A DNA stretch of 64,000 nt from Rhodosorus marinus. Taxonomy: Eukaryota > Rhodophyta > Stylonematophyceae > Stylonematales > Stylonemataceae. The position numbers and the translations under genes are program-made. The notes under the pieces are model-generated. The model was not told where the DNA came from. It saw nothing but the letters and a program-made list of their open reading frames with translations, and searched no databases. This document shows, piece by piece, positions 24,801 to 36,024 of the stretch (the first letter of the stretch is position 1; every line of letters starts with the position of its first letter). The stretch is taken from contig JAMWBK010000002.1 in assembly GCA_029953675.1 (NCBI GenBank), positions 1,302,001 through 1,366,000 of the forward strand, read 5' to 3'.

Positions 24801-25329
24801 GGCACCTAGTACAAACTTTCATCTGCATTCCAAGGACTTTGTTTGAGCGATAATCATAGGATCAAGGTCCATCGGGGATTGAAACAAAGAGACGTCGATC
24901 TGCTGTCGACCACTTCACCGCTGAGACACAGCTGCGTTTGCCTCCTTGTGTGTCCTTGGCACGACCCTCGGCACTACCCTCGGCAGTTGGGGTTAGAGAT
25001 GCAGAGTTGGATACCACGAATGGACATCCCACGATTCGGAAGAACACCCAAGAGGCAGGGGGGATCTTTCAGATGTGCTACAGCGGTATCTCTGCGTTTC
25101 ATAACTCTTCTTACCACAAACCCCCCCCCGGGGTTCCTGCCCGATTATCTGTAGTACCTCCAGCAGTTCTTTCGTCGACTTCGGTCTGTTAAAGATCAGC
25201 GCGGCGGCTGACTTCAGCGATTTAGTTGCGTACGAGGGGTTCCTCAGCCTGCCAGTTGTGCCCTGGAGTACATCAGGTATACCATGTCTTCGCTGGTTTT
25301 TGTGGGTTCTTCCTGAGAGGTCGTGGATA
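21843..25329. other. Intergenic
   Basis: Unrecognised short frames only. A C-rich/G-rich pair of tracts occurs near 23.9 and 24.1 kb. A plus-strand frame at 24563-24853 reads like degraded coding sequence but matches no family I know. Confidence 0.4.
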
Positions 25330-26310
25330 CTCCAAGCCCGACTACGTTACGAGAGGGACCATATACTTGTTAAATGAGATCTGGAGAATGCTTTAGATCG
25401 AGGGCTCGCCAAATGCATTCTTGACGCAGGTTCTCCCGAGTTGCCACCAATCTACTTTCTCGGCTACCGCCATGATGCGCACACGGCCCGTATCAATTCG
25501 GATCGCTTCCCGGAGAGGGCTCAGACCCCTCTCGGAGGGTCGACTGTTTCAAGGATCACGTACCATTGTACAACAAGGCGACGCACTCGCGTTGTCACCG
25601 TTTCTTAAGGCTCTGCGTGCGCTCTTTCCAAGCCTTACGGTAGTCGCTCTGCACGATGATATCAGCCTGGCTGGCCCCTACGAAGCCGTCCAAGAGGTCT
25701 TCCACTGGAGTCAACGTGTTTTGGGCTCTTTTGGTGCCAAGCTGCAACCTTCGAAGTGCGTACTATTTTGCTCAGAAGAGTGATTGGCCGCGACTCGTTA
25801 ACAACTATTTCCCTGGAGTGTTGCTCGGTACTCGCGAGGAATGTAGTTGCTTCTACGCTCCGTTCTCATGCAAACGGCCTTTTTCGTTCTCACAGCCTCC
25901 GGCAACTTGCATTTTACACACGCAAAGTTAGGAAAAGGGAATAAACTCCCGGAATGCGAGTTGCAAACTCGTTGACCTTGTTTTGCTATTGTGCTGGTCC
26001 TCGATTGGATTATCACCTGAGCTGATTGTCTCTTCTTTTTGGTTGAGGTTGTCGCTCAGAAGCTGATGTGATCACTTTGCGGATGTTGGATGCCCTGTGT
26101 GAGGGTTTGATTAGGACGCAAGGGCTTCCCTCTGAGGAACTCCATGACGTGAAAGCCCAGATTCGCGTGCCTGGTAATTGGGGCGAGCTCGCCCTGCTAC
26201 ATGTGTTCGCATCTAACAGATTGCTTTTTCCTTTTGCCTGCTTGGGTTCGCATTCTTCAGAACAACGCACCTGACAATGTTGTTCTCCGTGTTTGGACAC
26301 CGTATGTCGT
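25330..26310 (+). pseudogene. Non-LTR-type reverse transcriptase remnant, copy 2
   Basis: Plus-strand fragments in shifting frames match copy 1 at the window start. The order is RERDHILVK-stop-DLENALDRGLAK (about 25350-25415), VQQGDALALSPFLKALRALF (about 25570-25635), VVALHDDISLAGP (about 25640-25680), and FGAKLQPSKCVLF. Further on come FCYCAGPRLDYHLS (about 25980) and QIRVPGNWGELALLHV (about 26160), which correspond to the thumb and the later GGLGL-like block of such proteins. Motif B has lost the PLGPVLH part. The catalytic aspartate pair is present, but stops and frameshifts make the copy dead. Confidence 0.75.
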
Positions 26311-27019
26311 CATGCCAACCCTACTGAGGACTTTGTCCTGGGAGATCTTACAAGTTCGTTTGATCGCTTGGAACAGCAGCTCTAGATCGCTAGCCGATGG
26401 ACGACTATCCGACTCGGTACCAGGACTCCTGCTCGTGCTCGACAACTTGCTGTTTGGCAACAGGCCCTGCCGTCTCCTGATGTAGTTCCCGCCTCTCTAT
26501 CTAATTTGTTCTCGCTACAACATGTGTTCTCCTAGGAGAGTTGCCGTAGAGCATTTGCGGAGATCGTGGAACCTTCTTCTCTAGTTAACCCCTAGCCGTC
26601 TTTAGCTCAGGGTTGTGGTCTCTCAATAAACGACCTGAGATGACCGCATTCGTGCCCATGTCCGATCTGCATCCGGCGCTGAAGCTGGAGGTTGTCGTCG
26701 AGGTCTTCCGAGCCCGGTATCCCGGCTCCTTTCCACTGAATAAATTCGATACAGCTTGCTACTCCCTTACTCTTTCTCGGCCCGCTTGGTCTCCGAACTA
26801 CTTTTGGATGTAACGCACGTACCAAGCGTCATACTCAAGATGGTATTCACCGCTTACTTCGCCGTTCAATGGCGGCGGGGAATTGGGCTTGGAGACATAA
26901 TCGCTTTCGCTATTAACTTTTGTCGCCTCCGGAAGTGGCACATTCATGAGGTTCATGTTGAGCCTGTTGTGGGACGGTACTGTTCAGGATGGATGAGGGT
27001 ACAATGCTGCGGGTTGGCT
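26311..27019. other. Intergenic, possibly the tail of the reverse transcriptase remnant
   Basis: No clear gene. Degenerate reading frames suggest that the retroelement copy may extend a little further right. Confidence 0.35.
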
Positions 27020-27021
27020 GG

Positions 27022-27185
27022 ATGGGTTTGACTGGATTTCGAGAATGGATCAAAGGAGGGACCGAAGAAGGAGACGACCGAGGACCGATCCAGGGGCCTG
27101 GAGGGTTTCAGAGAGGGGCTGGAGAGGTTTGATTGGGTTTCGAAAAGGGAGGGAGCAAGTGAGGGACCCAAGAAGGGGCTGATCA
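27022..27185. repeat. Degenerate direct repeat, two copies of about 60 bp
   Basis: 27022-27085 and 27123-27185 share GGTTTGA.TGG.TTTCGA.AA, then GGGACC.AAGAAGG, with a period near 101 bp. They lie directly to the left of the inverted-repeat element. Confidence 0.6.
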
Positions 27186-27237
27186 GCAGTTTTCGGCGTC
27201 CAGGCAACGGGATATACCCTCAGGATTAGTAAGATGC

Positions 27238-27893
27238 TGAGTACTGATAGTGTCTATGTTGTGACAAGCTGTCACAGCCCAGTTTTTGAGTAAATCCTGC
27301 GATTTGTAAATCAGGAACGATGATCGGACCGACGATCATCGGCTCTGGGGACACGGTATGGAATATTGGTCGCCATGTCGTCCGGGCGGAAGCCTACCAG
27401 ACCTCTCGGACGAGGAGAGGTCGAAAATACAAGCGCTAAGTTTCTTTCACCCCGGTCTGCGACGACCTTCAGCCGTGTCCGATAAGCTTCAAGAGGGACT
27501 ATTCAGGAGTTACAACAGCAGCAGACTACGCCGACGCATGCGTGCAGCAGCCTTGAAAACAAGGAGATTCTAGTCTTATGTCGGTTCAGTGTCCGTGTAG
27601 CGATATGCTCTATCAGCATGCTAGCTGAGTGGCTCGCTACGGCCGCATCGGTTTGCACACTCTAGTTCCCCGTACCTACTCCGCATGGTGCCCTGCGTAG
27701 CGTCCAAGGCTGCTTCGGTAAAACAACCAGCAAGCAGAAGCAAGCTTGAGGGACTTCTCTCCCGAAAACAAAGGAAATGACGAACTGAGGACTTCCAGAA
27801 TTCACAAAACTTTTGGTTCCCACCTATCAAACGTGATTGGTGCTCAACTATACAATGTGACAGCTTGTCACCACATAAAACTATCAGAACTCA
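27238..27893. mobile_element. MITE-like DNA element with 39-bp terminal inverted repeats
   Basis: The left end (27238-27276) and the right end (27856-27893) are inverted copies matching at about 35 of 39 positions, with one gap. Both begin TGAGT.CTGATAGT and end at a 17-bp palindrome, TGTGACAAGCTGTCACA. The 656-bp body has no transposase and contains a hairpin at about 27318-27341 (CGATGATCG with its complement). No clean target-site duplication is visible; both flanks contain GATGC but at different distances. The size, lack of coding capacity and inverted ends fit a non-autonomous DNA transposon of undetermined superfamily. Confidence 0.7.
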
Positions 27894-28298
27894 CTATTGG
27901 ATGCGCGTGAAAATTGAGACGAAAATTGGATCCTTTCAATACGGGTGAGGTAGCCTCTCTGTTCATACTGATGGCCGGCCTCGCAGGTCTTGGCCGCAGT
28001 TAGACTACGGGACGCGGTCCCTCTCGGAGCTCAACTTCACCGATGGGCTTGGTCGAGCAAATCCCTAGTCCGTCCTAACTCACTTCTCCCCCACTTTTCA
28101 GTAGCTTTCTGGTGAGTTTCGGAATAGCAGATAACTGCCACCATCGCTGAGGTTGACAGGTACGCCGTCTCGGTTGGCTTGGCTCGAGGGCGCAACAAAT
28201 TCGCAACACTTCCTTTTTGTATGTCAGTTGAGGAATATCCTAGGTGTGAAATGTTTGTACAGTTCCGAGAAGTCGGCGATATTACACAGTGAGGGGTG
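27894..28298. other. Intergenic, 3' flank of ValRS gene
   Basis: No gene seen; includes the presumed 3' untranslated region of the minus-strand ValRS gene. Confidence 0.45.
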
Positions 28299-31200
28299 CT
28301 ACTTCACCAGCGTGCTTTGCTTTTCCAAGTCTAGAATCGTTGCCTGGACAGTGTTGACCTTCTCCTGCAGAACAGCAGCCTGTTCTCGCGTCTCATTGAC
28401 AACATGTTCTGGTGCTTTTTCCGCGAAATTCGATGAGTTCAAGCGGTTTAGAAGACCGTTCAAGTCCTTCTCCGCCTTCGCCAGCTGCTTTTCCAGGCGC
28501 GCTATTTCTTTGTCAAAATCTACCAAGCCTTTCATTGGCAAAAACGCTTGCAGGCTCTCGGACACTATCAAACTGACAGATGTCTCGCTTTCAGGCAACT
28601 CAACAGAACCAGACTTTCCTATTGTAACCTTGTCCTTGTCCACCTGTTCAAAGACGAATCAAAGAGGGCTCAGCAAGACAACACAAAACAAAGAAAACGA
28701 GTACAACACAACAGGCCAAGCTTCAAATGCAGTCCATCAAGGGAGATTGTTACCTTGGCCATCAGCGCTAGAATTCCAGCCTCATTTCCAAGATCTCGCA
28801 CGAGTTGGTCTTCATCGGCTACCACAGTCATTTCAATTTTCTTTTGGGGTTCGACTTGGTACTCTAAGCGGGCATTGCGGACCATCCTCGTCAAAGCCTG
28901 GATCTGGTTGAATCTGTTGATTGCTTCCTCGTCAACCTGACCAACTTCTGGCCAAGCTGCGGATATCAGTGCTGACTCCTTCTCGTGATTGTGCGGAATC
29001 CTCTGCCACAGTGCCTCAGTAACGAATGGCATGAACGGATGCAAAAGTCTTAGACAGCTGTCCAACACATAGACAAGTGTTTTACGGGATGCTTTCTTTG
29101 CATTTTCATCATCTCCAAACATCCTCGTCTTGGACGTCTCAATGTACCAGTCCGCAAACTCGTCCCAAAGAAAGTCATGCACCAAGCGCCCCGACTCCCC
29201 AAAGCTGTACGATTCCAAGCTGTTTGTGACAGACGCCTGAAGCTGGTGGAGCCGCGAGATAATGTACCGCTCGGGAAGCGCTAGATCCGCTATCTCATTG
29301 CGGAAGTTAGAATGGAAGACGTCATCGAGGGTTGACCTCTCCTCCTCAGCGAGGTCCGCCAGGCTCCCGACGATGTAGCGACCAACGTTCCAAAGCTTGT
29401 TCGCAAAGTTCCTGTTCGTCTCAATCCTCTCCATAGACAGGGAGATGTCCTGCCCAGGAGTAGACCCCGTAACCAAAGAGTAGCGCAATGCATCCGTTCC
29501 ATAGTTGTCGATCACCTCAAGAGGATCAATAACATTTCCCAGCGTCTTGCTCATTTTTCGCCCTTTAGAGTCTCGAACAAGCCCGTGAAGGTAAACAGTT
29601 TCGAAAGGAACCTTTCCAGTCAGTTCAATACCCATCATTATCATACGAGCCACCCAAAAGAAAAGAATGTCGTATCCCGTCTCCATAACGGTGGTCGGGT
29701 AGAACCTCTTCAGGTCTTCTGAGTCCTCTTCAGGCCAGTTTAAAGTTGAGAAAGGCCACAGACCGGACGAAAACCAAGTGTCAAGAACATCCGTGTCGCG
29801 AGTAAGTGTAACATCAGAACCAAACTTCTCCCGGCCCATTTCATATGCCTCTTCCTCGTTTGCCGCCACAATGAACTCGTTCTCGTTGGTACCGTCCACG
29901 TACCACACCGGAATCTGATGGCCCCACCACAGTTGTCGGGAGATGCACCAGTCATGTATGTTCTCAAGCCAGTGTTCATAGGTTTTCTCGAAGCGCTCGG
30001 GTACAATGCTGATTTCACCGGAACGTACAGCTTCAAGAGCAGGCTCGGCGAGGCTTTCCATACGCACAAACCACTGCTTCGAAACCAGGGGTTCGACCAC
30101 CTCTCCTCCGCGCTGCGACCGAGGAACCCTGTTCGTGTACTTCTCTGCTTTTATAGCGATTCCGTTTTCTTCAAGGTCCTTCCAAAGCGCATTTCGGCAC
30201 TCAAACCGGTCCATCCCAGCGTACTGGCCGCACAACTCGTTCATTGTTGCGTCCTTGTTCAAGATGCACATCGTTTCGAGCTGATGGCGCTTGCCAATTT
30301 CGTAGTCGTTCACGTCATGCCCCGGGGTAATCTTCAAAGCTCCCGTCCCGAATTCCATGTCCACGTAGTCATCGGTGATGATGGGAATTGTGCGTCCCGT
30401 CATGGGCACCACGCACTGACGACCAATCAGGTGCTTGTATCTCTCGTCCTCAGGATGAACGCACACTGCAGTATCCCCAAGGATAGTCTCAGGTCGCGTT
30501 GTTGCTACCGGAAGGTACGTTGTCTTCCCCTCTGTTTCCAGATCATGAGAATCCGCTATTCCGTACTGGAAGTGGTAGAGGAAGCCATCTTCCTCCGTAA
30601 ACTCGACCTCCAAGTCACTCACTGCAGTCTGCAAGTTGGGGCTCCAGTTTACCATATACTCCCCACGATAAATTAAGCCACGCTCGTGAAGCGTTGTAAA
30701 AGTTGCCACAACAGCCTCACAAAGCTTTTCATCCATTGTAAATCTTTCTCTGGACCAGTCGCAACTAGCGCCCAGCCGGCGAATCTGCTTCGTAATGTAG
30801 CCTCCCTTTTCCATCTTCCACTGCCAGACACGGTCAACAAAAGCTTCTCTGCCAATCTCCTGACGGCTCCGCCCCTCTGCTGCGAGGGTCTTTTCTACTT
30901 GCAGCTGTGTAGCGATTCCCGCGTGATCAGTACCTGGTAACCACAGGGTAGGACGCCCCTTCATTCGGTTATATCGCGTCATGATGTCTTCTAAGGTGGT
31001 GAACATTGCATGTCCCATATGAAGTCCGCCAGTAACATTCGGTGGAGGCATAGAAATTACAAAGGGGTCCTCGTTCGGCGACCCATCGCTGGATGGTTTG
31101 AAAGCGCCAGTACTCTCCCACCAGGTATACAGCAATTGCTCGACCTGCGAAGGGTCATATCTCGTTGCCATTTCCTCTGAGGTATCGAAAGGAGTTTGCA

Positions 31201-31402
31201 ACGCTTCCTTCCCAGCGGACATCGATGTCACCGTTCTTTTTGCTGATCTCCCGACAGAGGAAAATGTTTGGATCGCTACCGGCCGATCTAAACAAAATCT
31301 GGATATGTGGGGTAACCTGCCACACCTAGATGTAGAAGACCCACATCGCCCGGCGATACCGACGCCGGGGACAAACGCCCACCTCGCCGCTCCAGTTCCC
31401 AT
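28299..31402 (-). CDS. Valyl-tRNA synthetase, bacterial type, probably organelle-targeted
   Basis: Two exons: 28754-31402 and 28299-28643; 997 residues. It charges tRNA-Val in translation. The class Ia signatures are present: PPPNVTGGLHMGHA (HIGH box), GRKMSKTLGNVIDP (KMSKS box), an editing domain, an anticodon-binding domain, and a C-terminal coiled-coil arm (FDKEIARLEKQLAKAEKDLN). The last 114 residues, i.e. the arm, are a separate exon behind a 110-bp intron. Wording such as RLGASCDWSRERFTMD resembles cyanobacterial and organellar enzymes. The open frame runs on upstream to 31771, but that part is G/T-rich and low in complexity. I therefore chose the methionine at 31402, which starts a basic, serine-rich presequence (AFVPGVGIAGRCGS). 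Whether the target is the plastid, the mitochondrion or both is inference. It lies 1 kb downstream of TM9SF paralogue 2 on the same strand. Confidence 0.93.
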
Positions 31403-31771
31403 ACTAGACAGTACAATTCCCGTCTTCTCCCTCCTACAGCTCTGGAATTGCCAAGCCAGATCAAGTCCGTCACCTTCAAGATGATCCAACCGCGCAACCG
31501 CGCAACCTCCGCAACAATGTAACCTGGAAAGCCCGGACCCTCTTCCTGGCGAAGTGGATCCCAACTTCAAGATCCGGCCCAGACCAGAGAACCTCCTCCC
31601 GCAGTTAATACAATACCTGTTACACACTCTCCTCCCCACCCACCCGAACCCAAAACCCCCATCTCCCCCCCGCGTTCTCACACTCACCGTCAACAAGCGC
31701 CCGCTCTTGCCAGCTCTAAAGCCGTCCACTTCTAATCGAAACTCTCCACATGTAAGGAAAGCCCTGAACAA

Positions 31772-32817
31772 AAAAGGCCTTCAAAATCTCGATCGAACTT
31801 GCCATAAATTTTAAAAAAAATCAAAATATCCCACCCACCACCCTTCCCCCCTTCCCGCTTCCCCTCCCCTCTTTCTCACCCATGGTTCACATCTGCGGCA
31901 GTTCAAAAAAATGTTCTGTTTCTCTGTTCCAATAATACAGCCTCCCAAAAAACAAAAAACATGGTTCTGAATTAAAAACGACGAAATCCTACCCGTATGA
32001 TTTTTGATATTGTATTCCAAGTGGAATAGAAATACTCGACCGAGGGGTCTTACTTAGCCATATCCACTCCTTCCCCCCTTTCAGGTCTTCCTTCTCGACA
32101 CGTACCTTTTCGGCTCAGCATTTCGCTTCTACCCATTGACAAAAATAATTCTATCTCCTGTCGTTGGGACGGAAAATTCTGGTTGCGAAGGTAATATTTC
32201 TAAAATACATTTTCGGAAATTTTGGGTTGAGTTCATACCCCCCTTATCGGTATCTGGTCCCACGGCTTCCGCGTATTGTGAAAGTTTGAAAAAGGGTGAG
32301 GTGAGTGGGAAAGAACTTTTGGTGATCTCAGTCGCGACGGGATACTTTACAATTATCCGTTGAAAACGGAGGTAGAAACGGAGTGCTCAATTTCTTCCAA
32401 AAAGATGAAGACATCGGTTGAATGAGTTTCAGATGTATTTTGAAGGGATGATTTTTTTCTACCAAAAAACAAATGGACATCCGCCAGGATTTCCTTTCCC
32501 CCTGCGAGGAAGGGGATCGTTTTGGCCAGTTGGAATTGATCAGGTACTAAGCTGGTTGCTGAATAAACCGATCCTCTCTCTCGTCACGGCAACAGACCGT
32601 CTACAGTCTCGTATGGGCTGGAATAGATTTCTTTTTTGGCGTTTTCGCGTCCCAAAATTAAGGCCCTAGCTCTTCGATCCGAGCGCTTCAAGTCGAGAAC
32701 GATTGTCAAGTGATTGGGACTGGTCGCGTGTAAGATAAAGAGAAAAGCGAAGCTATCCTTGCCCCTCAGCAAGACTCAACGGACTGGTTTCCCTTAAATA
32801 CATCAAACCGGTTCTGT
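31772..32817. other. Intergenic between ValRS and TM9SF paralogue 2
   Basis: No gene seen. The stretch 31590-31900 is C/A-rich on the plus strand, so G/T-rich in the sense of the ValRS gene it precedes. Confidence 0.5.
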
Positions 32818-35125
32818 CTAGTCAACACGAACAGCAGCAAATATCCTCCGCACGAACGTTCGGCTCGCCAAAAAGCCTACCGACCCAGTCATCAGGGTAA
32901 AGCCCTGGGAAATGAGTACTGTGTAGCAGAAGTACAAGCAAACGCTTGCGAGGTGCATGTTTCCCAAATTTTGGTTGCCGAGGAAGAAGAGGAGACCATA
33001 CAAAAATACATACAATCCGCTAGACCCGGATGACCAAAAAGAAGTCCACCACCATCTGTAGTCCTCCTGAGACAGAATCAGGTACGACAACACCAGGCTC
33101 ACTTCTACGCAGGCAATCTGTTCAGTTCACGTTAAAGCTTGTCAGTTGACCTGATGACCTGTCAAAGCGCCGCACTCAGTTCGAATCAAAGGGGGCAAGC
33201 GTACCATTAATAACAGGAATACACTGCACAAAAACCCCGCCATTATATAGGCGTTTCTCTGCCACAATGCTTCCATGACGAACTGAAGCTCCATGAAGAC
33301 AACGACAAAGGGGATCAATCCGCTCAAGAAGCAGAATACTCTCGGCGGAACCTTTGAGTATTCTGGTATCTCCCTGGGCAAAGGGTTGGTAGGACAAGGG
33401 TACTCCCTCAGTTTCTGTTTATACCCGAGGAATGCTCCTGTCGGATGGGAAAATTAGAAGCACGTGGACGATGGTCTAGACGGTCAGGTCGAGACACAGC
33501 GAAACCAATGAATGAAAGCTCGAAACCTACCGAACACATTCAGCGGAACGGACAACGCCAGCCACAAGAGGAGTAGCTGGAGTAACGTAAGGAATCTGAC
33601 GGCTGCTGATGATCCAGCAACGGAGAGCACCAAATTGACGAAAAAGAACGTCGCAAACATGCTCCCAGAAAAAAAGAACGCCGAGCCGAGGGTCACAACC
33701 TTTCTATTCTTCCCACCGAATTCAGAATGCAGCAAGGCTGAGACGAAGCCTGCAAGAACAGAGGTCAGCACCCAGAGAAGTATCAGAGAAGTGAGCAGCC
33801 CGCCTCTGTACGCTGGCGACCAAAACCCGAGGAGCGAAAAGGCCAAGGTGATGACCACGATCACTGTGATTTGTGTTCCGCATCCAACACAGATTGACAA
33901 GTACTCCTTATACTGTGGCGGGCGAAATACATCTCCATGAACTTGCTTCCAACCCGATTCCGCTTCAATCTCATCGGCAGAGTCCAAATTATCATACCGA
34001 GCGTAGTCAAGGTACACAGTCCGTGCCAAAATCATTGCGACCAAGAAGCTTAGGGTGAATATGACAAGCAGTGAATATAACAAGTAACGCTTGTGGAACA
34101 AAACTGCCGCTTGGTCGGTCACTAGTAGCGGATCCCATCGTGTCGCCCAGTGCAGCTCCTTGTCTTCAACAAACTCGACGTTGTAGGAAAACGTTATGAT
34201 CTGGCCGACGGGATTGCTTGGGTCAAGCTCCATCTCCTCCCCGGGTTTATCCATTTCACATCCTTCCAGAGCTCCGTTCGTCATGATATTTTCATCAGAG
34301 CGTGGTTGCACCTCGAATCCAACAACGCGGTACTGGTCGTCGTCGCCAACAGCAGATAAATCGGAAACTGACTGCGGGGAAGCTCGATGATATTTTATAC
34401 GGAATTGGAGATGGTTGAAAATTGCTGGCCTGTATTCATATATCAATTTGTTCGCTTTCGTTGGGATCTGTTTTTTCTTTCCGAGCGGTACTCCCACAGA
34501 AATTTTGGGACCCTATCGATATTTTGGCAGAAGATGGAGGAAGTACATCATGGTCAGCCGCTGCGAACACTACCCCCCAGGCAAAAGCTCCTTGATCCAT
34601 CAAGAAGTTGGTCGTGTACACTAAAAGTGCTTCATTGGGTGGTCTTTTCAGCAAAGGGTGGACAATCAATCTCATGGGGCTCACCTTAGGAGTCTCCTCC
34701 CTCATTACTGCAGGCATATTGTCAACGTTTAAAGAAACGAAATAGCCGTTCATTATTTTGTCAGCAAACTTTTGGACCTCATCCGAAGTGAAGTGCTGCG
34801 AGCAGTACACCTGGCAAGTCTCATTCGCCAGCATGTTTATCCTGTAGTCAGTAAGCTGATTTCGCTGTCCTAACAGGATCTCACCCAAGTTTAAATGCTG
34901 CTGCCTCAACGTCTCTGGAGGTCCTCGGCAGAACGGCAGGCTGAAGTACTCGTAGGGCAACTGACCCGCAAAACCAGGCGCGAACAACCGATCCGCGTAC
35001 ACCGGCAAAGGAAATCCCTCTTCAAAGTTTTCCTGCGCTATTCCAGGTAAATAAAATCCATCACAGGCCCTACAAAACAGTGCGAAAACAATCAACAAAG
35101 CAAACCCTAGGCTCCTTCCCGCCAT
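32818..35125 (-). CDS. Transmembrane 9 superfamily (nonaspanin) protein, paralogue 2
   Basis: Exons in transcript order: 34685-35125, 33531-34512, 33205-33437 and 32818-33117; 651 residues. A signal peptide (MAGRSLGFALLIVFALFCRA) precedes FYLPGIAQ. The lumenal part has YEYFSLPFCRGPPETLRQQH, and the membrane part has GDVFRPPQYKEY, AGSSAAVRFLT and EDYRWWWTSFWSSGSSGLYV, with nine hydrophobic segments. The role is as for paralogue 1: endomembrane sorting of membrane proteins. The two proteins align along their length, but none of the three intron positions is shared. Here the introns follow REETPK, NVF and LLLM. In paralogue 1 they follow CFRV, WAT(R) and PFRG. The paralogues are thus old or have undergone intron turnover. 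Confidence 0.94.
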
Positions 35126-36024
35126 CTCGAGCCACCCTACCCAAGCCCAACCAAGGAGAACCCCACTCCCGCACGCGATTCCACAGAGAGTGTAACTCAC
35201 AGAGTACTTCTTGAGAGGACTCCTAATCTGTCTTTCCTTAATTTCAAAATGTTCTCCTCGAAAACACCAAAACTTCCTCCTCGTGCCACTCGCTCCGCTC
35301 CAATTTCCCCTCCATCAATACCGTGATCAAAAAAGGAACTTTTATTTTTCGTTAACAAAAAGCATGAAAGGCTCAATATCTAATCGAAGTTTACCACCCG
35401 TCTTTAAACACCAATAGCTGCCAGCAAAACCACGTTGAATTCTACGCTTTTCCGTAGCATTATAAAATATTAGTTTTGTCTCGTTTCATGTACACCGAGA
35501 ATCGCTAAAGTTGTACATGGAACCCCGGCTGTGTCCATGTAATTCCATGTTTTTAACTATATATGTGAATATATTTATTACTTGGAGAATAAACTTAAAT
35601 GTTTACCCTTTATTTTCATGATTAGGTCGACTAATAAAACTATGAAGAACAATATTGATAGGAATACAGATGATGATTGGTTGTATGCTTACATTAAAAC
35701 TCAAACGGACTTCATCATTGGATTTTGGATGATACTCAATCATTTAGCGTGGAGAGGGGTTTATTCATTGGTTGCATGTGGTTTTTGCCTGGGGTTTTAA
35801 GGTTCATTACCTGGATGTTGTTGTGGATAGAGATGGGTGGGGGGGGGGTTTGACACATCACATGACGGTCAGTCTGGGATCGTATCCTATGAGGTTAGTC
35901 CGACATGGAATTGTCTCCGTAAACATTGAGTTTACACTGTTCTTGGCTAAGTCTCTGCGACTTTCAGTCGGTGTTGAAAGGCAGTGAAATCTGATCCCGA
36001 TCCGTGGTGTTCGTTTTGGAAAGA
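35126..36024. other. Intergenic between divergent genes
   Basis: A shared upstream region of TM9SF paralogue 2 (-) and the NTF2-like gene (+). The left part is C/A-rich, the middle AT-rich, and a G-run occurs at about 35840. No gene seen. Confidence 0.45.

Noticed and set aside
29918-30676. Long plus-strand open frame (252 codons) opposite the ValRS gene
   Set aside because: It lies fully antisense to conserved ValRS coding sequence and has no family signal; an open frame here follows from the codon composition of ValRS.
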